Shown here: one piece after another, positions 45,624 through 55,326 of the stretch
Layout: each line of letters opens with the position of its first letter
How positions within the stretch are numbered: the stretch's first letter is position 1
Source of the DNA: Tepidamorphus sp.
Lineage (GTDB): Bacteria > Pseudomonadota > Alphaproteobacteria > Rhizobiales > Tepidamorphaceae
DNA: 64,000 nt
Direction: 5' to 3'
NCBI GenBank assembly: GCA_028280885.1
Contig: JANQKY010000089.1
Span: forward strand, 1-64,000
Program-made: the position numbers and the translations under genes
Notes under the pieces: model-generated
Seen by the model: the letters and a program-made list of their open reading frames with translations, nothing else
Told to the model about the DNA's origin: nothing
The model's database searches: none

Positions 45624-46363
45624 CGGCGGAAAGATCAAAACCGGGCAGGCTGTTCGGGGTCGGGGTCGGTCCCGGCGACCCGGATCTCCTGACCCTGAAG
45701 GCCGCCCGCATCGTCGGCGCGGCGCCGGTCGTGGCGTTCTTCGCCAAGAAGGGGCGCACCGGCAACGCGCGGCGCATCGTCGAGGGCCTGATCGGGCCGG
45801 ACGCGCAGGAACTGCGCCTCGACTATCCCTTTACGACCGAAATCCCGGTTTCCGACCCGCGCTACCACGCGCAGATGGCGGCGTTCTACGACACCGCCGC
45901 CGCCGCGATCGCCGACCGGCTCGGCGCTGGAACCGATGTCGCCGTGCTGTGCGAGGGCGATCCGCTGTTCTACGGCTCCTACATGTATGTGCACGACCGG
46001 CTGGCCGACCGCTTCGAGACGACGGTGGTGCCCGGCATCACCGCGATGAGCGGCTGCTGGGGCCGGGCCGGCACGCCGATGACGCGCGGCGACGACATGC
46101 TCGCCGTGCTCAGCGGCACGATGGAGGAAGAGCGCCTGGCCGCGCGGCTTGCAAGCGCCGAGGCCGCCGTCATCATGAAGGCCGGCCGCAACCTGAAGAA
46201 GATCCGCGCGGTGCTTGAGCAGTGCGGCCGGCTCGACCGGGCCGTCTATGTCGAGCGCGGCACGATGGAGGAGGAGCGGATCGTTTCGCTGGCCGAGACA
46301 TCCGACGACACCGGGCCGTATTTCTCGCTGGTCCTGGTGCCGACGACGCGGATGACGGTATGA
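45620..46363 (+). CDS. cobI: Precorrin-2 C20-methyltransferase
   Basis: 247 residues. SAM-dependent methylation at C20 giving precorrin-3A. It has the class III uroporphyrin-methyltransferase pattern [38 protein letters not shown] and [16 protein letters not shown], with the C20-type [14 protein letters not shown] overlaps with cobH and cobJ. The frame is open upstream but the coupled ATG is the sensible start. Confidence 0.95.
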   Translation: MTAERSKPGRLFGVGVGPGDPDLLTLKAARIVGAAPVVAFFAKKGRTGNARRIVEGLIGPDAQELRLDYPFTTEIPVSDPRYHAQMAAFYDTAAAAIADRLGAGTDVAVLCEGDPLFYGSYMYVHDRLADRFETTVVPGITAMSGCWGRAGTPMTRGDDMLAVLSGTMEEERLAARLASAEAAVIMKAGRNLKKIRAVLEQCGRLDRAVYVERGTMEEERIVSLAETSDDTGPYFSLVLVPTTRMTV

Positions 46364-47178
46364 GGGCAGGCGAGATGACCGGTTCGCTTGCGATCATCGG
46401 CTTGGGCCCCGGCAACGAAGACCTGCAGACGCCGCAGGCGAAGGATGCGCTGGCCCGCGCGACGGATTTGTTTGGCTATACCACCTATCTGGATCGCGTC
46501 CCCGTCCGTCCGGACCAGAACAAGCACGGATCGGACAATCGCGAGGAGATTGCCCGCGCCCGCGCCGCGCTTGAGCTTGCATATGCAGGCAAATCCGTGG
46601 CGATCGTTTCCTCCGGCGATCCCGGCGTCTTCGCCATGGCGGCCGCGGTGTTCGAGGCGATCGAGTTCGGCGACCCGGCCTGGCGGGATATCGCGGTGAC
46701 GGTGGTGCCCGGCATCTCGGCGATGTTCGCCACGGCCGCCCGGATCGGCGCGCCGCTTGGCCATGACTTCTGCGCGCTCTCGCTGTCGGACAATCTCAAG
46801 CCCTGGGAGACGGTGACCCGGCGGCTAAGGCTCGCGGCAGAGGCCGGTTTCGTCATCGCGCTTTACAATCCGATTTCGAAGGCCCGGCCCTGGCAGCTCG
46901 GCGCGGCCTTCGACCTGCTGCGCGCGGTCCATCCGCCGGCAACGCCGGTTGTCTTCGCAACGGCGGTGAGCCGAGCGGATGAAACGGTCGTCGTCACCGA
47001 TCTCGCCACCGCCGATCCGGCGCTTGCCGACATGCGCACGCTGGTCCTGATCGGCTCCGGCGCGACCCGCCGCATCGATCGGAACGATGGCGATCCATGG
47101 CTCTACACGCCGCGCCGCAGCGATCTTGGTGCGATCGATCTTGGCAACACCGCACCGCAGACGAAGGCTGCCGGATAG
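46360..47178 (+). CDS. cobJ: Precorrin-3B C17-methyltransferase
   Basis: 272 residues. Methylates C17 with ring contraction. Motifs: IIGLGPGNEDLQTPQAKDAL, YLDRVP, VAIVSSGDPGVFAMAAAVFE, VVPGISAMFATAARIGAPLGHDFC and LYNPISKARPWQL. A second ATG five codons in (MTGSLAII) is close to GGGCAGG and could be the true start. Last gene of the cobW-to-cobJ run. Confidence 0.95.
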   Translation: MRAGEMTGSLAIIGLGPGNEDLQTPQAKDALARATDLFGYTTYLDRVPVRPDQNKHGSDNREEIARARAALELAYAGKSVAIVSSGDPGVFAMAAAVFEAIEFGDPAWRDIAVTVVPGISAMFATAARIGAPLGHDFCALSLSDNLKPWETVTRRLRLAAEAGFVIALYNPISKARPWQLGAAFDLLRAVHPPATPVVFATAVSRADETVVVTDLATADPALADMRTLVLIGSGATRRIDRNDGDPWLYTPRRSDLGAIDLGNTAPQTKAAG

Positions 47179-47212
47179 ATGGCGGGATCGTGTCAGACCT
47201 TTGCCTTCTCCT

Positions 47213-47253
47213 CGTCATCCCGGAAATCGCGCAAGCGATTATCCGGGATGACG
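47213..47253. repeat. Palindromic element, copy C (short form)
   Basis: CGTCATCCCGGAAATCGC-GCAA-region-GCGATTATCCGGGATGACG forms one long hairpin. It is the left half of the larger element, folded on itself, 35 bases after the cobJ stop. Confidence 0.8.
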
Positions 47254-47288
47254 ACCGAGAGGGAGTGGTCCAAACTTACTCCCCGGTC

Positions 47289-47368
47289 ATTGCCGGGCTC
47301 GTCCCGGCAATCCATTGGCGTCTGCCACAAGCCGCGCGGTGAATTGGCCCCCCGGGACACGCCCGGGG
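47289..47368. repeat. Two hairpin repeats between cobJ and cobK
   Basis: ATTGCCGGG-CTCGT-CCCGGCAAT (47289-47311) is the same stem as at 25107-25129. CCCCGGG-ACACG-CCCGGGG (47350-47368) follows. They lie between the convergent ends of cobJ and cobK and may stop transcription from both sides. Confidence 0.65.
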
Positions 47369-47400
47369 ATGACCTTTGTGTTCATGAGCCCGCCCCCGCC

Positions 47401-48159
47401 TTATCCGCGCCGCGCAAGCCACGCCTCGAGCCACGCGACCGCCTCCCGCGCCGTCTCGACGGCTTCGGCCGCCGGGTGCGCCGGCCGGGCGACCAGGATC
47501 ACCGGCAGCCCCAGCCCTCGCGCGGCAGCGAGCTTCGCATGGGTCGCGTCCCCGCCGGAATTCTTGGTGACGATCACATCGATCGCCAAACGCTCCAGCA
47601 AATCCCGCTCGGCCGCTTCGTCGAACGGCCCGCGCGCGGTGATCACCTGCGTGTCGGGCGGCAGGCTGTCGGGCGCCGGCGGATCGACGCTGCGGATCAC
47701 ATAAGAATGCTGCGGCGCGGCCCGGAACGGCGCCAGCTCCTTCTGCCCGATCGTCACGAACACGCGCAGCGTGTTTTCCCCCAGCGCCGAGACGGCGGCC
47801 TGCATGTCCGGCACGACCGTCCACTGATCGCCCGGTTGCGGTTGCCATTCCGGCCGGCGGATCGCCAGCAGCGGCACATCGGCCTGCGCCGCCGCCGCGA
47901 CCGCGTTGTGCTTCATGCGCTCGGCGAAGGGGTGAGTCGCGTCGACAATCAGGTCGATCGCCTCGGCGCGCAGATAGTCGGCCAGACCCTCCGGCCCGCC
48001 GAAGCCGCCGACCCGAAAGGCGATCGGCGGTGTTGCCGGCGCTTTCGTGCGTCCGGCAAGCGACAGGCACGGGTCGAACCGATTGTCATCGGCAAGCCGC
48101 CTCGCCAGTTCGCTTGCCTCGCTGGTGCCGCCGAGGATCAGGAGTCTGGGTCTTTTCAT
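47401..48159 (-). CDS. cobK: Precorrin-6A reductase
   Basis: 252 residues. NADPH-dependent reduction of the C18-C19 bond. The N-terminus LLILGGTSEASELARRLADD and the later DLIVDATHPFAERMKHN and VIVTKNSGGDATHAKLAAAR are family signatures. It is antisense to its neighbours, and its ATG lies only 20 bases from that of divergent cobL. Confidence 0.95.
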   Translation of the reverse strand: MKRPRLLILGGTSEASELARRLADDNRFDPCLSLAGRTKAPATPPIAFRVGGFGGPEGLADYLRAEAIDLIVDATHPFAERMKHNAVAAAAQADVPLLAIRRPEWQPQPGDQWTVVPDMQAAVSALGENTLRVFVTIGQKELAPFRAAPQHSYVIRSVDPPAPDSLPPDTQVITARGPFDEAAERDLLERLAIDVIVTKNSGGDATHAKLAAARGLGLPVILVARPAHPAAEAVETAREAVAWLEAWLARRG

Positions 48160-48179
48160 CGCCAGAAGGGCATGCCCCG

Positions 48180-49406
48180 ATGACCGGCGCGGCGCAAGTC
48201 AATTCCCGCTGGCTCTCGATCATCGGCATCGGCGAGGACGGCATCGACGGCCTCGCGCCAGCCGCCCGCACGCTTTTATCGGCCGCGACCGCCGTCTATG
48301 GCGGCAGGCGCCATCTCGACCTCGCCGCACCGCTCATCCGCGGCGAGGCCCATCCCTGGCCCTCGCCGCTTTCAGGCGCCCTGCCCGACATTCTCGCCCG
48401 ACGCGGCACGCCGGTCGCAGTCCTTGCCTCGGGCGATCCCTATCTCTACGGCGTCGGCACCCTGCTGACCCGCCATGTCCCGGCGGGCGAAATCACGGCC
48501 CTGCCCGCCCCGTCGGCCTTCTCGCTCGCCTGCGCCCGGCTCGGCTGGTCGCTCGCCGATACGGCGACGCTCACCTGCTGCGGCCGGCCGGTCGAGGGCA
48601 TCGCGCCCCATCTCCAGCCGGGCCGCCGCCTGCTCGTCCTCTCCGCCGGCGAGACGACGCCGGCGGCGCTTGCCGATTACCTGCGCACACGCGGCTTCGG
48701 CGCATCGCGCATGATCGTCCTGGAGGCACTCGGCGGCGCCAGCGAGCGCATCCGCGAGACGGCGGCCGAGGCGTTCGATCTCGACGATATCCATCCGCTC
48801 AACCTGGTCGCGATCGAGGCCGTCGCCGGTCCCGATGCGATCGTGCTGCCGCTTGCGACCGGGCTCGACGACGCCCTGTTCGAGCATGACGGGCAACTGA
48901 CCAAGCGGGAAATCCGCGCGGTGACCCTGTCGGCGCTGGCGCCCCGCGCCGGCGAGCGGCTGTGGGATATCGGCTGCGGCTCGGGATCGGTGGCGATCGA
49001 GTGGCTGTTGCGCCACCCGGCCAACACCGCGATCGGCATCGAACGCGCGCCCGACCGCGCCGCCCGCGCCGCGCGAAACGCTACCCATCTCGGCGTCCCG
49101 CGCCTGAAGATCGTCGAAGCCGAGGCGCCGAACGGACTTGCCGGCCTTGCCCGGCCGGACGCCGTCTTCATCGGCGGCGGCGGGCGCGATGGCACAATCG
49201 AGACCGCCTGGGAGGCGCTTGCCGAGGGCGGCCGCATGGTCGTCAATTCGGTGACGCTCGAAACCGACGCGGCCCTGATCGCCACCCATGGGCGCCACGG
49301 CGGCGCGCTGACCCGCATTTCTATTGAACGGCTCGACCGGATCGGCGGCCTGCACGGCTTCCGCCCGGCGATGACGGTCACCCAGTGGACGGCGGTAAAG
49401 CGATGA
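48180..49406 (+). CDS. cobL: Precorrin-6Y C5,15-methyltransferase (CobL, CbiE-CbiT fusion)
   Basis: 408 residues. Two methylations plus decarboxylation. The N-terminal CbiE half has IIGIGEDGIDGLAPAARTLL and VLASGDPYLYGVGTLL; the C-terminal CbiT half has the SAM-binding LWDIGCGSGSVAIEWLLRHP, then AVFIGGGGRDG. The ATG follows AGAAGGG. Start of the cobL-cobE-cobM run, overlapping cobE by ATGA. Confidence 0.96.
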   Translation: MTGAAQVNSRWLSIIGIGEDGIDGLAPAARTLLSAATAVYGGRRHLDLAAPLIRGEAHPWPSPLSGALPDILARRGTPVAVLASGDPYLYGVGTLLTRHVPAGEITALPAPSAFSLACARLGWSLADTATLTCCGRPVEGIAPHLQPGRRLLVLSAGETTPAALADYLRTRGFGASRMIVLEALGGASERIRETAAEAFDLDDIHPLNLVAIEAVAGPDAIVLPLATGLDDALFEHDGQLTKREIRAVTLSALAPRAGERLWDIGCGSGSVAIEWLLRHPANTAIGIERAPDRAARAARNATHLGVPRLKIVEAEAPNGLAGLARPDAVFIGGGGRDGTIETAWEALAEGGRMVVNSVTLETDAALIATHGRHGGALTRISIERLDRIGGLHGFRPAMTVTQWTAVKR

Positions 49407-49846
49407 ACGAACAGGCCAAAAGCAGCCGCGCTTTGGTCGTCGCGGGTGTTGGGTGCCGGCGAGACTGCGACGCTCGCGAGATCGTCGCGCTTGTCGGCGA
49501 GGCGATCAAGGCCGCCGGCGACCGCGCGGGCATCGGCCGCTGCCGGGTCACCGCGCTCGCCGCGCCCGCCTTCAAGAAAAAAGAACCCGCGCTTCTCCAC
49601 GCGGCCGCTGATCTCGGCCTGCCGCTGTTGTGGATCGAGGACAAGGCGATGCGGGCGGCCGAGCCGCGCTGCGAAACGCACTCGGAAAAGGCACGCGAAG
49701 CGACCGGCTTCGCCTCCGTCGCCGAGGCCGCCGCGCTTGCCGCCGCGGGTCCGGACGGCCGGCTGGTGCTGCCGCGCATCAACAGCGGTGCCGCGACCTG
49801 TGCGCTCGCCGAACGGGGCCTCACGTCTGAGGGGCGGACGCGATGA
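49403..49846 (+). CDS. cobE: CobE / CbiG C-terminal-domain protein
   Basis: 147 residues. Resembles the CobE family (C-terminal part of CbiG): [49 protein letters not shown] and [11 protein letters not shown]. It is required for cobalamin synthesis in known systems, though its precise step is not settled. ATGA overlaps with cobL and cobM. A few longer in-frame codons upstream are less likely. Confidence 0.9.
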   Translation: MNEQAKSSRALVVAGVGCRRDCDAREIVALVGEAIKAAGDRAGIGRCRVTALAAPAFKKKEPALLHAAADLGLPLLWIEDKAMRAAEPRCETHSEKAREATGFASVAEAAALAAAGPDGRLVLPRINSGAATCALAERGLTSEGRTR

Positions 49847-50607
49847 CCGTGCATTTCATCGGCGCCGGCCCCGGCGCGCCGGATCTGCTCACCCTGCGCG
49901 GCCGCGACCTGATCGCCCGCGCCCCGGTCTGCCTCTATGCCGGCTCGCTGGTCAATGCCGGGATCCTCACGTTTTGCCCGGAGGGGGCCCGGATCGTCGA
50001 CACCGCGCCGATGAGCCTCGACGAGATCGTCGCCGAATTCAAAGCGGCGCACGCGGCGGGCCAGGATGTGGCGCGGCTGCATTCGGGCGACCTGTCGGTC
50101 TGGAGCGCGCTTGGCGAACAGCTCCGCCGGCTGGAGGCGCTTGATATCCCTTATACGATCACGCCGGGCGTGCCGGCCTTCGCCGCCTCCGCCGCCGCGC
50201 TTCAGCAGGAGCTGACGCTGCCCGAGGTCGCCCAGTCCGTGGTGCTGACTCGCACCTCCGGCCGCGCCTCATCGATGCCGGAGACGGAAACGCTTGAGGC
50301 CTTCGCCGCGACCGGGGCGACGCTCGCGGTCCACCTGTCGATCCACGCGCTCGACCGCGTCGTCGCAGCGCTTCAACCGCGCTACGGCCCGGACTGTCCG
50401 GTCGCGATCGTCTACCGGGCAAGCTGGCCCGACGAACGCATCCTGCGCGGCACGCTTGCAACGATCGCCGATATCGTCGCCGCCGCGCCGATCGAGCGCA
50501 CCGCCCTGATCCTGGTCGGCAAGGTGCTTGGCGCGCGCGGCTTTCGCGACAGCGCGCTCTATGATCCCGACTATCAGCGCCGCTTCCGCGGCCGGGAGGG
50601 GCCATGA
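49843..50607 (+). CDS. cobM: Precorrin-4 C11-methyltransferase
   Basis: 254 residues. SAM-dependent methylation at C11. Motifs: [68 protein letters not shown] and [21 protein letters not shown]. Coupled to cobE (ATGA). It converges on cbiD with 34 bases of overlap. Confidence 0.96.
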   Translation: MTVHFIGAGPGAPDLLTLRGRDLIARAPVCLYAGSLVNAGILTFCPEGARIVDTAPMSLDEIVAEFKAAHAAGQDVARLHSGDLSVWSALGEQLRRLEALDIPYTITPGVPAFAASAAALQQELTLPEVAQSVVLTRTSGRASSMPETETLEAFAATGATLAVHLSIHALDRVVAALQPRYGPDCPVAIVYRASWPDERILRGTLATIADIVAAAPIERTALILVGKVLGARGFRDSALYDPDYQRRFRGREGP

Positions 50608-51713
50608 TCCTTCACCGAGGCAAACGGCGCATGGCCGACGCGGCGCCCCTCGCGGTTAAACAGCACGATTTCCAGCGCGATATCGCATCCGCCAATCACA
50701 CCGGCTGCCGTCCGCCAGGCCTCGGCGGCGATCGTGTCGCCGAGCGCGATGCCGGCGGCCTCGGCCGTCTCGAAGGCTTCCGGCGTCGTATTGGCCAACC
50801 GGATCGCCGCCTGCAGCGCCTCCGATCCGCCCCGGCTCGCGGCCACCTTGGCCAGCGCATCGAAATCGACCCGGCCGCGCTTCGAATGCAGGTCGAGGAA
50901 GCCCTGCGCCAGCTTGGTCATCTTGGCGATGCCGCCGCAGATCGTCACCTTTTCGACCGGGTGGCTCTTCAGGTATTTGAGCGTACCGCCGACGAAGTCA
51001 CCCATATCGAGCAGCGCTTCCTCCGGCAGGCCGTGCATCGCCTGGATCGCCTGTTCGGACGCATTGCCGGTCGCGCCGGCGACATGCGGCATGCCCGTTG
51101 CGCGCGCCACATCGATGCCGCGATGGATCGAGGCGATCCAGGCCGCGCACGAATAGGGCACGACGATGCCGGTCGTGCCCAGTACCGACAGGCCGCCGAC
51201 AATGCCGAGCCGACCATTCAGCGTCTTCTCGGCAAGCGTCTCCCCCTCGGCGATCGCCACCTCGATCTCGACATCGCCGGCCGCGCCGGTTTCGGCGCAG
51301 ACCTCTTCGATCGCCTGCCGCATCATCTGCCGCGGCACCGGATTGATCGCCGGCTCGCCCGGCGGGATCGGCAGGCCGGGCCTCGTGACGGTGCCCACCC
51401 CCGCGCCGGCTCTGAACACAACGCCTGTGCCCTGTTCTACAGCCCGCACCGTAACGGTGACCAGCGCGCCATGGGTGACGTCGGGATCGTCGCCGGCATC
51501 CTTGACGACACCGGCCTGCGCGTACCCATCGCCCTGCGCCTGCCGGGCGAGCGCGAAGGCCGGCGTCTGGCCGCCCGGCAGCGTCACCGTGACCGGGTCG
51601 GGAAAATCGCCGGTCACGAGCGCGGTGAAGGCCGCCTTGGTCGCGGCGGTCGCGCAGGTGCCGGTTGTCCAGCCGCGTCTGAGCGGGCGCGTGTCGTCCA
51701 TGGACGCGCACAT
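50574..51713 (-). CDS. cbiD: Cobalt-precorrin-5B (C1)-methyltransferase CbiD
   Basis: About 379 residues of the CbiD family, which methylates C1 in the anaerobic-type pathway. The signature is [18 protein letters not shown]; also [32 protein letters not shown] and [21 protein letters not shown]. In this otherwise aerobic locus it probably does the job of CobF. The ATG at 51713 has GGCGGA upstream; one at 51701 lacks a Shine-Dalgarno, and longer starts are unlikely. Minus strand, alone. Confidence 0.92.
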   Translation of the reverse strand: MCASMDDTRPLRRGWTTGTCATAATKAAFTALVTGDFPDPVTVTLPGGQTPAFALARQAQGDGYAQAGVVKDAGDDPDVTHGALVTVTVRAVEQGTGVVFRAGAGVGTVTRPGLPIPPGEPAINPVPRQMMRQAIEEVCAETGAAGDVEIEVAIAEGETLAEKTLNGRLGIVGGLSVLGTTGIVVPYSCAAWIASIHRGIDVARATGMPHVAGATGNASEQAIQAMHGLPEEALLDMGDFVGGTLKYLKSHPVEKVTICGGIAKMTKLAQGFLDLHSKRGRVDFDALAKVAASRGGSEALQAAIRLANTTPEAFETAEAAGIALGDTIAAEAWRTAAGVIGGCDIALEIVLFNREGRRVGHAPFASVKDHGPSRPRKRR

Positions 51714-52126
51714 AGCGCGTCCGCCGGCCAGTGTCATCGGGCTGTCGGCGATAGCGCTGGCGGAGACGGCGGGGGACTGCGGATGGGCTATACGCCGCAC
51801 CGGGCGGTGTTCAGCGCGGGAATGATGTTCGAAAAAGGCAACTCTGCCCGCACCTTGCCCGCATCATCCCGGAAATCGCGGTTATCCGGGATCAGGGAGC
51901 CTGGACGGATCGGGGACAGCACACCCGCAAGGCCCGGGCTCCCCGATCCCGGCTCTCGCGTGCGCTCGGCCGGGATGGCGATCGAGAGGCAGTGGCCCCA
52001 ATCCCCTCCCCGGTCATTGCCGGACGCGTCCCGAGCGGGGCGGAGACAGCACCGCCGCAAATCCCGCGACCAATCCATTCGCCCGCCCCGAGACGCCCGC
52101 GTCACGAAATGCGATAGAGTAGCCCG
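51714..52126. other. Gene-free region upstream of cobA and cbiD
   Basis: About 410 bases between two divergent genes. No coding sequence or B12 box seen. It is mostly palindromic element copy D, with promoters presumably at the two edges. Confidence 0.6.
51861..51987. repeat. Palindromic element, copy D
   Basis: GCATCATCCCGG (51861-51872) and CCGGGATGGCG (51970-51980) form imperfect outer arms. Inside are ATCCGGGATCAGGGAGCC and GGGCTCCCCGATCCCGGCTC, as in copies A and B. Closely flanks the divergent cbiD/cobA promoters. Confidence 0.8.
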
Positions 52127-52939
52127 ATGAATACGCTCGACACCCTCCGCACCCTGATGGGCCGCATCCCGGTCCTGGAGCCGGGCCATGTCTGGCTTGC
52201 CGGCGCGGGGCCGGGCGATCCGGCCCATGTCACGCTCGACGCCGTCGCGGGCCTCGCCCAGGCCGACGTGGTGGTGCATGACGCGCTCGTCGATCCCCGC
52301 GTGCTGGCGATGGCGCGCGAGGGGGCGGCGCTCGAATTCGCCGGCAAGCGGGGCGGCCGGCCATCGGCGACCCAGGCTGATATCTCCGAACGCCTTATCG
52401 TGCTGGCCCGCCAGGGCAAGCGCGTTTTGCGCCTGAAGGGCGGCGACCCCTTCGTCTTCGGCCGCGGCGGCGAGGAAGCGCTCAGCCTCACCGAGGCCGG
52501 CATCCCGTTCCGCGTCATTCCGGGCATCACGTCGGGCCTGTCCGGGCTGGCGCTCGCCTCGATCCCGGCAACCGTGCGCGGCATCAACCAGGCGGTGATC
52601 CTGGCAACCGGGCACGGCGCCGATACGAATGACGGCCTCGACTGGGCAGCGCTTGCCGCGACCGGCCAGCCGATCATCCTCTACATGGCGATGAAGACGC
52701 TGCCGCAGATCACCCACGCGCTCGTTGCCGGCGGCATGCGGCCCGATATGCCGGCGGCGATCATCGTGTCGGCCTCGCTCGCCGAGGAGCGGATCCTGAT
52801 CGCGACCGTTTCCGACATCGCCGACCGGGCCGCCGCCGCCGGCCTCGAACCGCCGGCAATCGTCGCGATCGGCGAGATCGTCACCGTCCGCGAGCAGCTC
52901 ATGCGCCTGATCCCGCAAGTCCTGGAGCACGTCTCGTGA
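52127..52939 (+). CDS. cobA: Uroporphyrinogen-III C-methyltransferase (SUMT)
   Basis: 270 residues. Methylates uroporphyrinogen III at C2 and C7 to precorrin-2, the entry to corrin synthesis. Motifs: VWLAGAGPGDPAHVTLDAVA, VVVHDALVDPRVL, LRLKGGDPFVFGRGGEEALS and VIPGITSGLSGLALASIPAT. No CysG-type dehydrogenase domain. Overlaps cobB by four bases. Confidence 0.96.
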   Translation: MNTLDTLRTLMGRIPVLEPGHVWLAGAGPGDPAHVTLDAVAGLAQADVVVHDALVDPRVLAMAREGAALEFAGKRGGRPSATQADISERLIVLARQGKRVLRLKGGDPFVFGRGGEEALSLTEAGIPFRVIPGITSGLSGLALASIPATVRGINQAVILATGHGADTNDGLDWAALAATGQPIILYMAMKTLPQITHALVAGGMRPDMPAAIIVSASLAEERILIATVSDIADRAAAAGLEPPAIVAIGEIVTVREQLMRLIPQVLEHVS

Positions 52940-54276
52940 GCGCTGCGCCGACATCTGGAACCCCCGGCCTGATGATCGCCGCGCCGCGCTCCGGCTCCGG
53001 CAAGACGACGGTGACGCTCGGCCTGATCGCCGCGCTCAGGCGGCGCGGGCTTACGGTCAAGACGGCGAAATCCGGCCCCGACTATATCGATCCGGCCTTC
53101 CATGCGGCGGCAAGCGGCGAGGCCGGCGTCAATCTGGACAGTTGGGCGATGCCGCCCGATCTCGTCGCCGACATCGCTTCGCAGGCGGCGGCGGGCGGCG
53201 ACATCCTGATCGTCGAATCCTCGATGGGCCTGTTCGACGGCATCAACCAGCCGAAGGGACGGCGCGGCGCCGGCGCCGATCTCGCCGCAAGGCTCGGCCT
53301 GCCGGTGCTGCTCGTCCTCGACGTCTCCGGCCAGTCGCAATCGGCCGCAGCCGTCGCCCATGGCTTCGCGACGCTCGATGCGGATGTGACGGTCGCGGGC
53401 GTCATCCCGAACCGCGTCGCCAGTGACCGCCATCTCACCCAGGTCGTCGAATCGCTTGACCAGATCGGCCTGCCCGTCGCCGGCAGCCTGATGCGCGACA
53501 AGGCCGTCGCCCTGCCCGAACGCCATCTCGGCCTGGTCCAGGCCTCCGAACACGGCGACCTTAAGGCGATCCTCGACCGGCTCGCCGATCTCGCCGAGGA
53601 CCGGCTCGATATCGACGCGATCCTCGCGCTTGCAAGGCCGCTGTCGATCGAGGCTGCCGACTACGGCCCGGCGATCCGGCCGCCGGGCCAGCGCATCGCG
53701 CTTGCGCGGGATGCCGCCTTCACCTTCATCTATCCGCACCTGATCGAAAGCTGGCGGGCGGTCGGCGCCGAGATCGTGCCGTTTTCCCCGCTTGCCGGCG
53801 AGGCGCCACCCGACAGCTGCGATAGCTGCTGGCTGCCCGGCGGCTATCCGGAACTGCATGCGGCCAAGCTTGCCGCAGCGGACGGATTTCGCGATGGCCT
53901 TAAGGCCTTCGCGGCGACCCGCCCGGTGCATGGCGAGTGCGGCGGCTTCATGGTGCTCGGCGCGGGGCTGGAGGATGCCGATGGAAACCTGCACGCAATG
54001 ACCGGCCTCCTGTCGCACGCGACGAGCTTCGCCAAGCGCAAGATGAACTTGGGCTACCGGCAGGCGACCCTGCGCGGCGCCTGCGCGGCGGGGCCGGCCG
54101 GCGCGACCCTGCGCGGCCACGAGTTCCACTACGCTTCCGTGACCGACCCCGGCCATGACGAGCCGCTCGCCGACATCGCCGACGGCACCGGCAAGGCGAT
54201 CGGCCCCTCCGGCGGCCGGCGCGGCCCGGTCTCCGGCACCTTCTTCCACGCCATCGCAACGGCCGAAACCGGCTGA
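52936..54276 (+). CDS. cobB: Hydrogenobyrinic acid a,c-diamide synthase (CobB)
   Basis: 446 residues. Glutamine-dependent amidation of the a and c side chains. N-terminal P-loop IAAPRSGSGKTTVTLGLIAAL, then GPDYIDPAFHAAA and ESSMGLFDGI; C-terminal amidotransferase with the nucleophile Cys in HGECGGFMVLG. It is the cobA-coupled second gene, followed 26 bases later by cobT. Confidence 0.95.
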   Translation: MSAAPTSGTPGLMIAAPRSGSGKTTVTLGLIAALRRRGLTVKTAKSGPDYIDPAFHAAASGEAGVNLDSWAMPPDLVADIASQAAAGGDILIVESSMGLFDGINQPKGRRGAGADLAARLGLPVLLVLDVSGQSQSAAAVAHGFATLDADVTVAGVIPNRVASDRHLTQVVESLDQIGLPVAGSLMRDKAVALPERHLGLVQASEHGDLKAILDRLADLAEDRLDIDAILALARPLSIEAADYGPAIRPPGQRIALARDAAFTFIYPHLIESWRAVGAEIVPFSPLAGEAPPDSCDSCWLPGGYPELHAAKLAAADGFRDGLKAFAATRPVHGECGGFMVLGAGLEDADGNLHAMTGLLSHATSFAKRKMNLGYRQATLRGACAAGPAGATLRGHEFHYASVTDPGHDEPLADIADGTGKAIGPSGGRRGPVSGTFFHAIATAETG

Positions 54277-54302
54277 CAACGACATCCAAAAACGGAGTTC
54301 CG

Positions 54303-55319
54303 ATGCCCCGCTTTCCGTCCCTCGACGCGCTGCGCGCCGCCTGCACCGACCTGCCCGCCGGCGACGAGACCGCAGCCGGCGCGGTCGCCGAGCGCCAGAT
54401 GCAGCTCACCAAGCCGCCGGGCAGCCTCGGCCGGCTCGAAACACTCGCCGCCTGGCTTGCCCGCTGGCAGGGCCGGCCGATGCCGCGGCTCGACCAGGTC
54501 GATGTGCTGATCTTCGCCGGCAATCACGGTGTCACGGACCAGGGCGTTTCCGCCTTTCCGGCAAGCGTCACCGCGCAGATGGTGCTGAATTTCAAGACCG
54601 GCGGCGCGGCGATCAATCAGTTGAGCGACACCGCCGGCGCATCGCTCACCGTCATCCCGCTCGATCTCGACACGCCGACCGCCGATTTCACGATAACGTC
54701 CGCCATGGACGACGCGGCCTTCCTCGCCGCCGTCTCGACCGGCTACGAGGCCGTCTCGGCGGAAGCGGACCTCGTCTGCCTCGGCGAAATGGGGATCGGC
54801 AACACAACGGTCGCGGCAGCCCTTGCCGCAGCCCTGTTCGGCGGCGACGGCGAACACTGGGCCGGCCGCGGCACCGGCGTCGACGATGAGGGGCTTGCCC
54901 GCAAGCGCGCGGCGATCGACAAGGCACTCGACCGCCATGCCGATATCCTCGCCGATCCGCTTCTGGCCGCGCATGCGCTTGGCGGGCGCGAACTCGCCGC
55001 GATGTTCGGCGCGGCCCTTGCCGCCCGGCATCACGCCATTCCAGTTCTGCTCGACGGTTTCGTCTCGACGGCGGCCGCCGCGCCGCTTGCGCGGCTCTGC
55101 GACGGCGGTCTCGATCATGCGCTGGTCGCCCATAAATCCGCCGAGGCCGGCCATTGGCGGCTTGCCGAGGCATTGGGAAAGCGGCCGCTGCTCGATCTCG
55201 ACATGCGGCTCGGCGAGGGCTCGGGCGCGGCCGTGGCGGTTCCCGTGCTACAGGCAGCGGTCGCCTGCCATGCGGGCATGGCGACCTTCGCCGAGGCCGG
55301 CGTCGACGACAAGGACTGA
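54303..55319 (+). CDS. cobT: Nicotinate-nucleotide-dimethylbenzimidazole phosphoribosyltransferase
   Basis: 338 residues. Makes alpha-ribazole phosphate for the lower ligand (CobU in Pseudomonas naming). Motifs: TKPPGSLGRLETLAAWLARW, FAGNHGVTDQGVSAFP, GEMGIGNTTVAAALAAALFGG and LDMRLGEGSGAAVAVPVLQAA, the last containing the catalytic Glu region. GGAG precedes the ATG. This is not the chelatase subunit that shares the CobT name. Confidence 0.95.
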   Translation: MPRFPSLDALRAACTDLPAGDETAAGAVAERQMQLTKPPGSLGRLETLAAWLARWQGRPMPRLDQVDVLIFAGNHGVTDQGVSAFPASVTAQMVLNFKTGGAAINQLSDTAGASLTVIPLDLDTPTADFTITSAMDDAAFLAAVSTGYEAVSAEADLVCLGEMGIGNTTVAAALAAALFGGDGEHWAGRGTGVDDEGLARKRAAIDKALDRHADILADPLLAAHALGGRELAAMFGAALAARHHAIPVLLDGFVSTAAAAPLARLCDGGLDHALVAHKSAEAGHWRLAEALGKRPLLDLDMRLGEGSGAAVAVPVLQAAVACHAGMATFAEAGVDDKD

Positions 55320-55326
55320 GCGCAAA

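Noticed and set aside
47401..48159. cobK as a misplaced inversion specific to this strain
   Set aside because: An antisense cobK beside cobJ and cobL may also occur in other alphaproteobacterial loci, so orientation alone is not evidence of a recent inversion.
51714..52126. Third cobalamin riboswitch upstream of cobA
   Set aside because: I looked for the B12 box (GCCAGGAGACCTGCC) and the CCCGCAACTGTA core on both strands and found neither; only the palindromic element is present.
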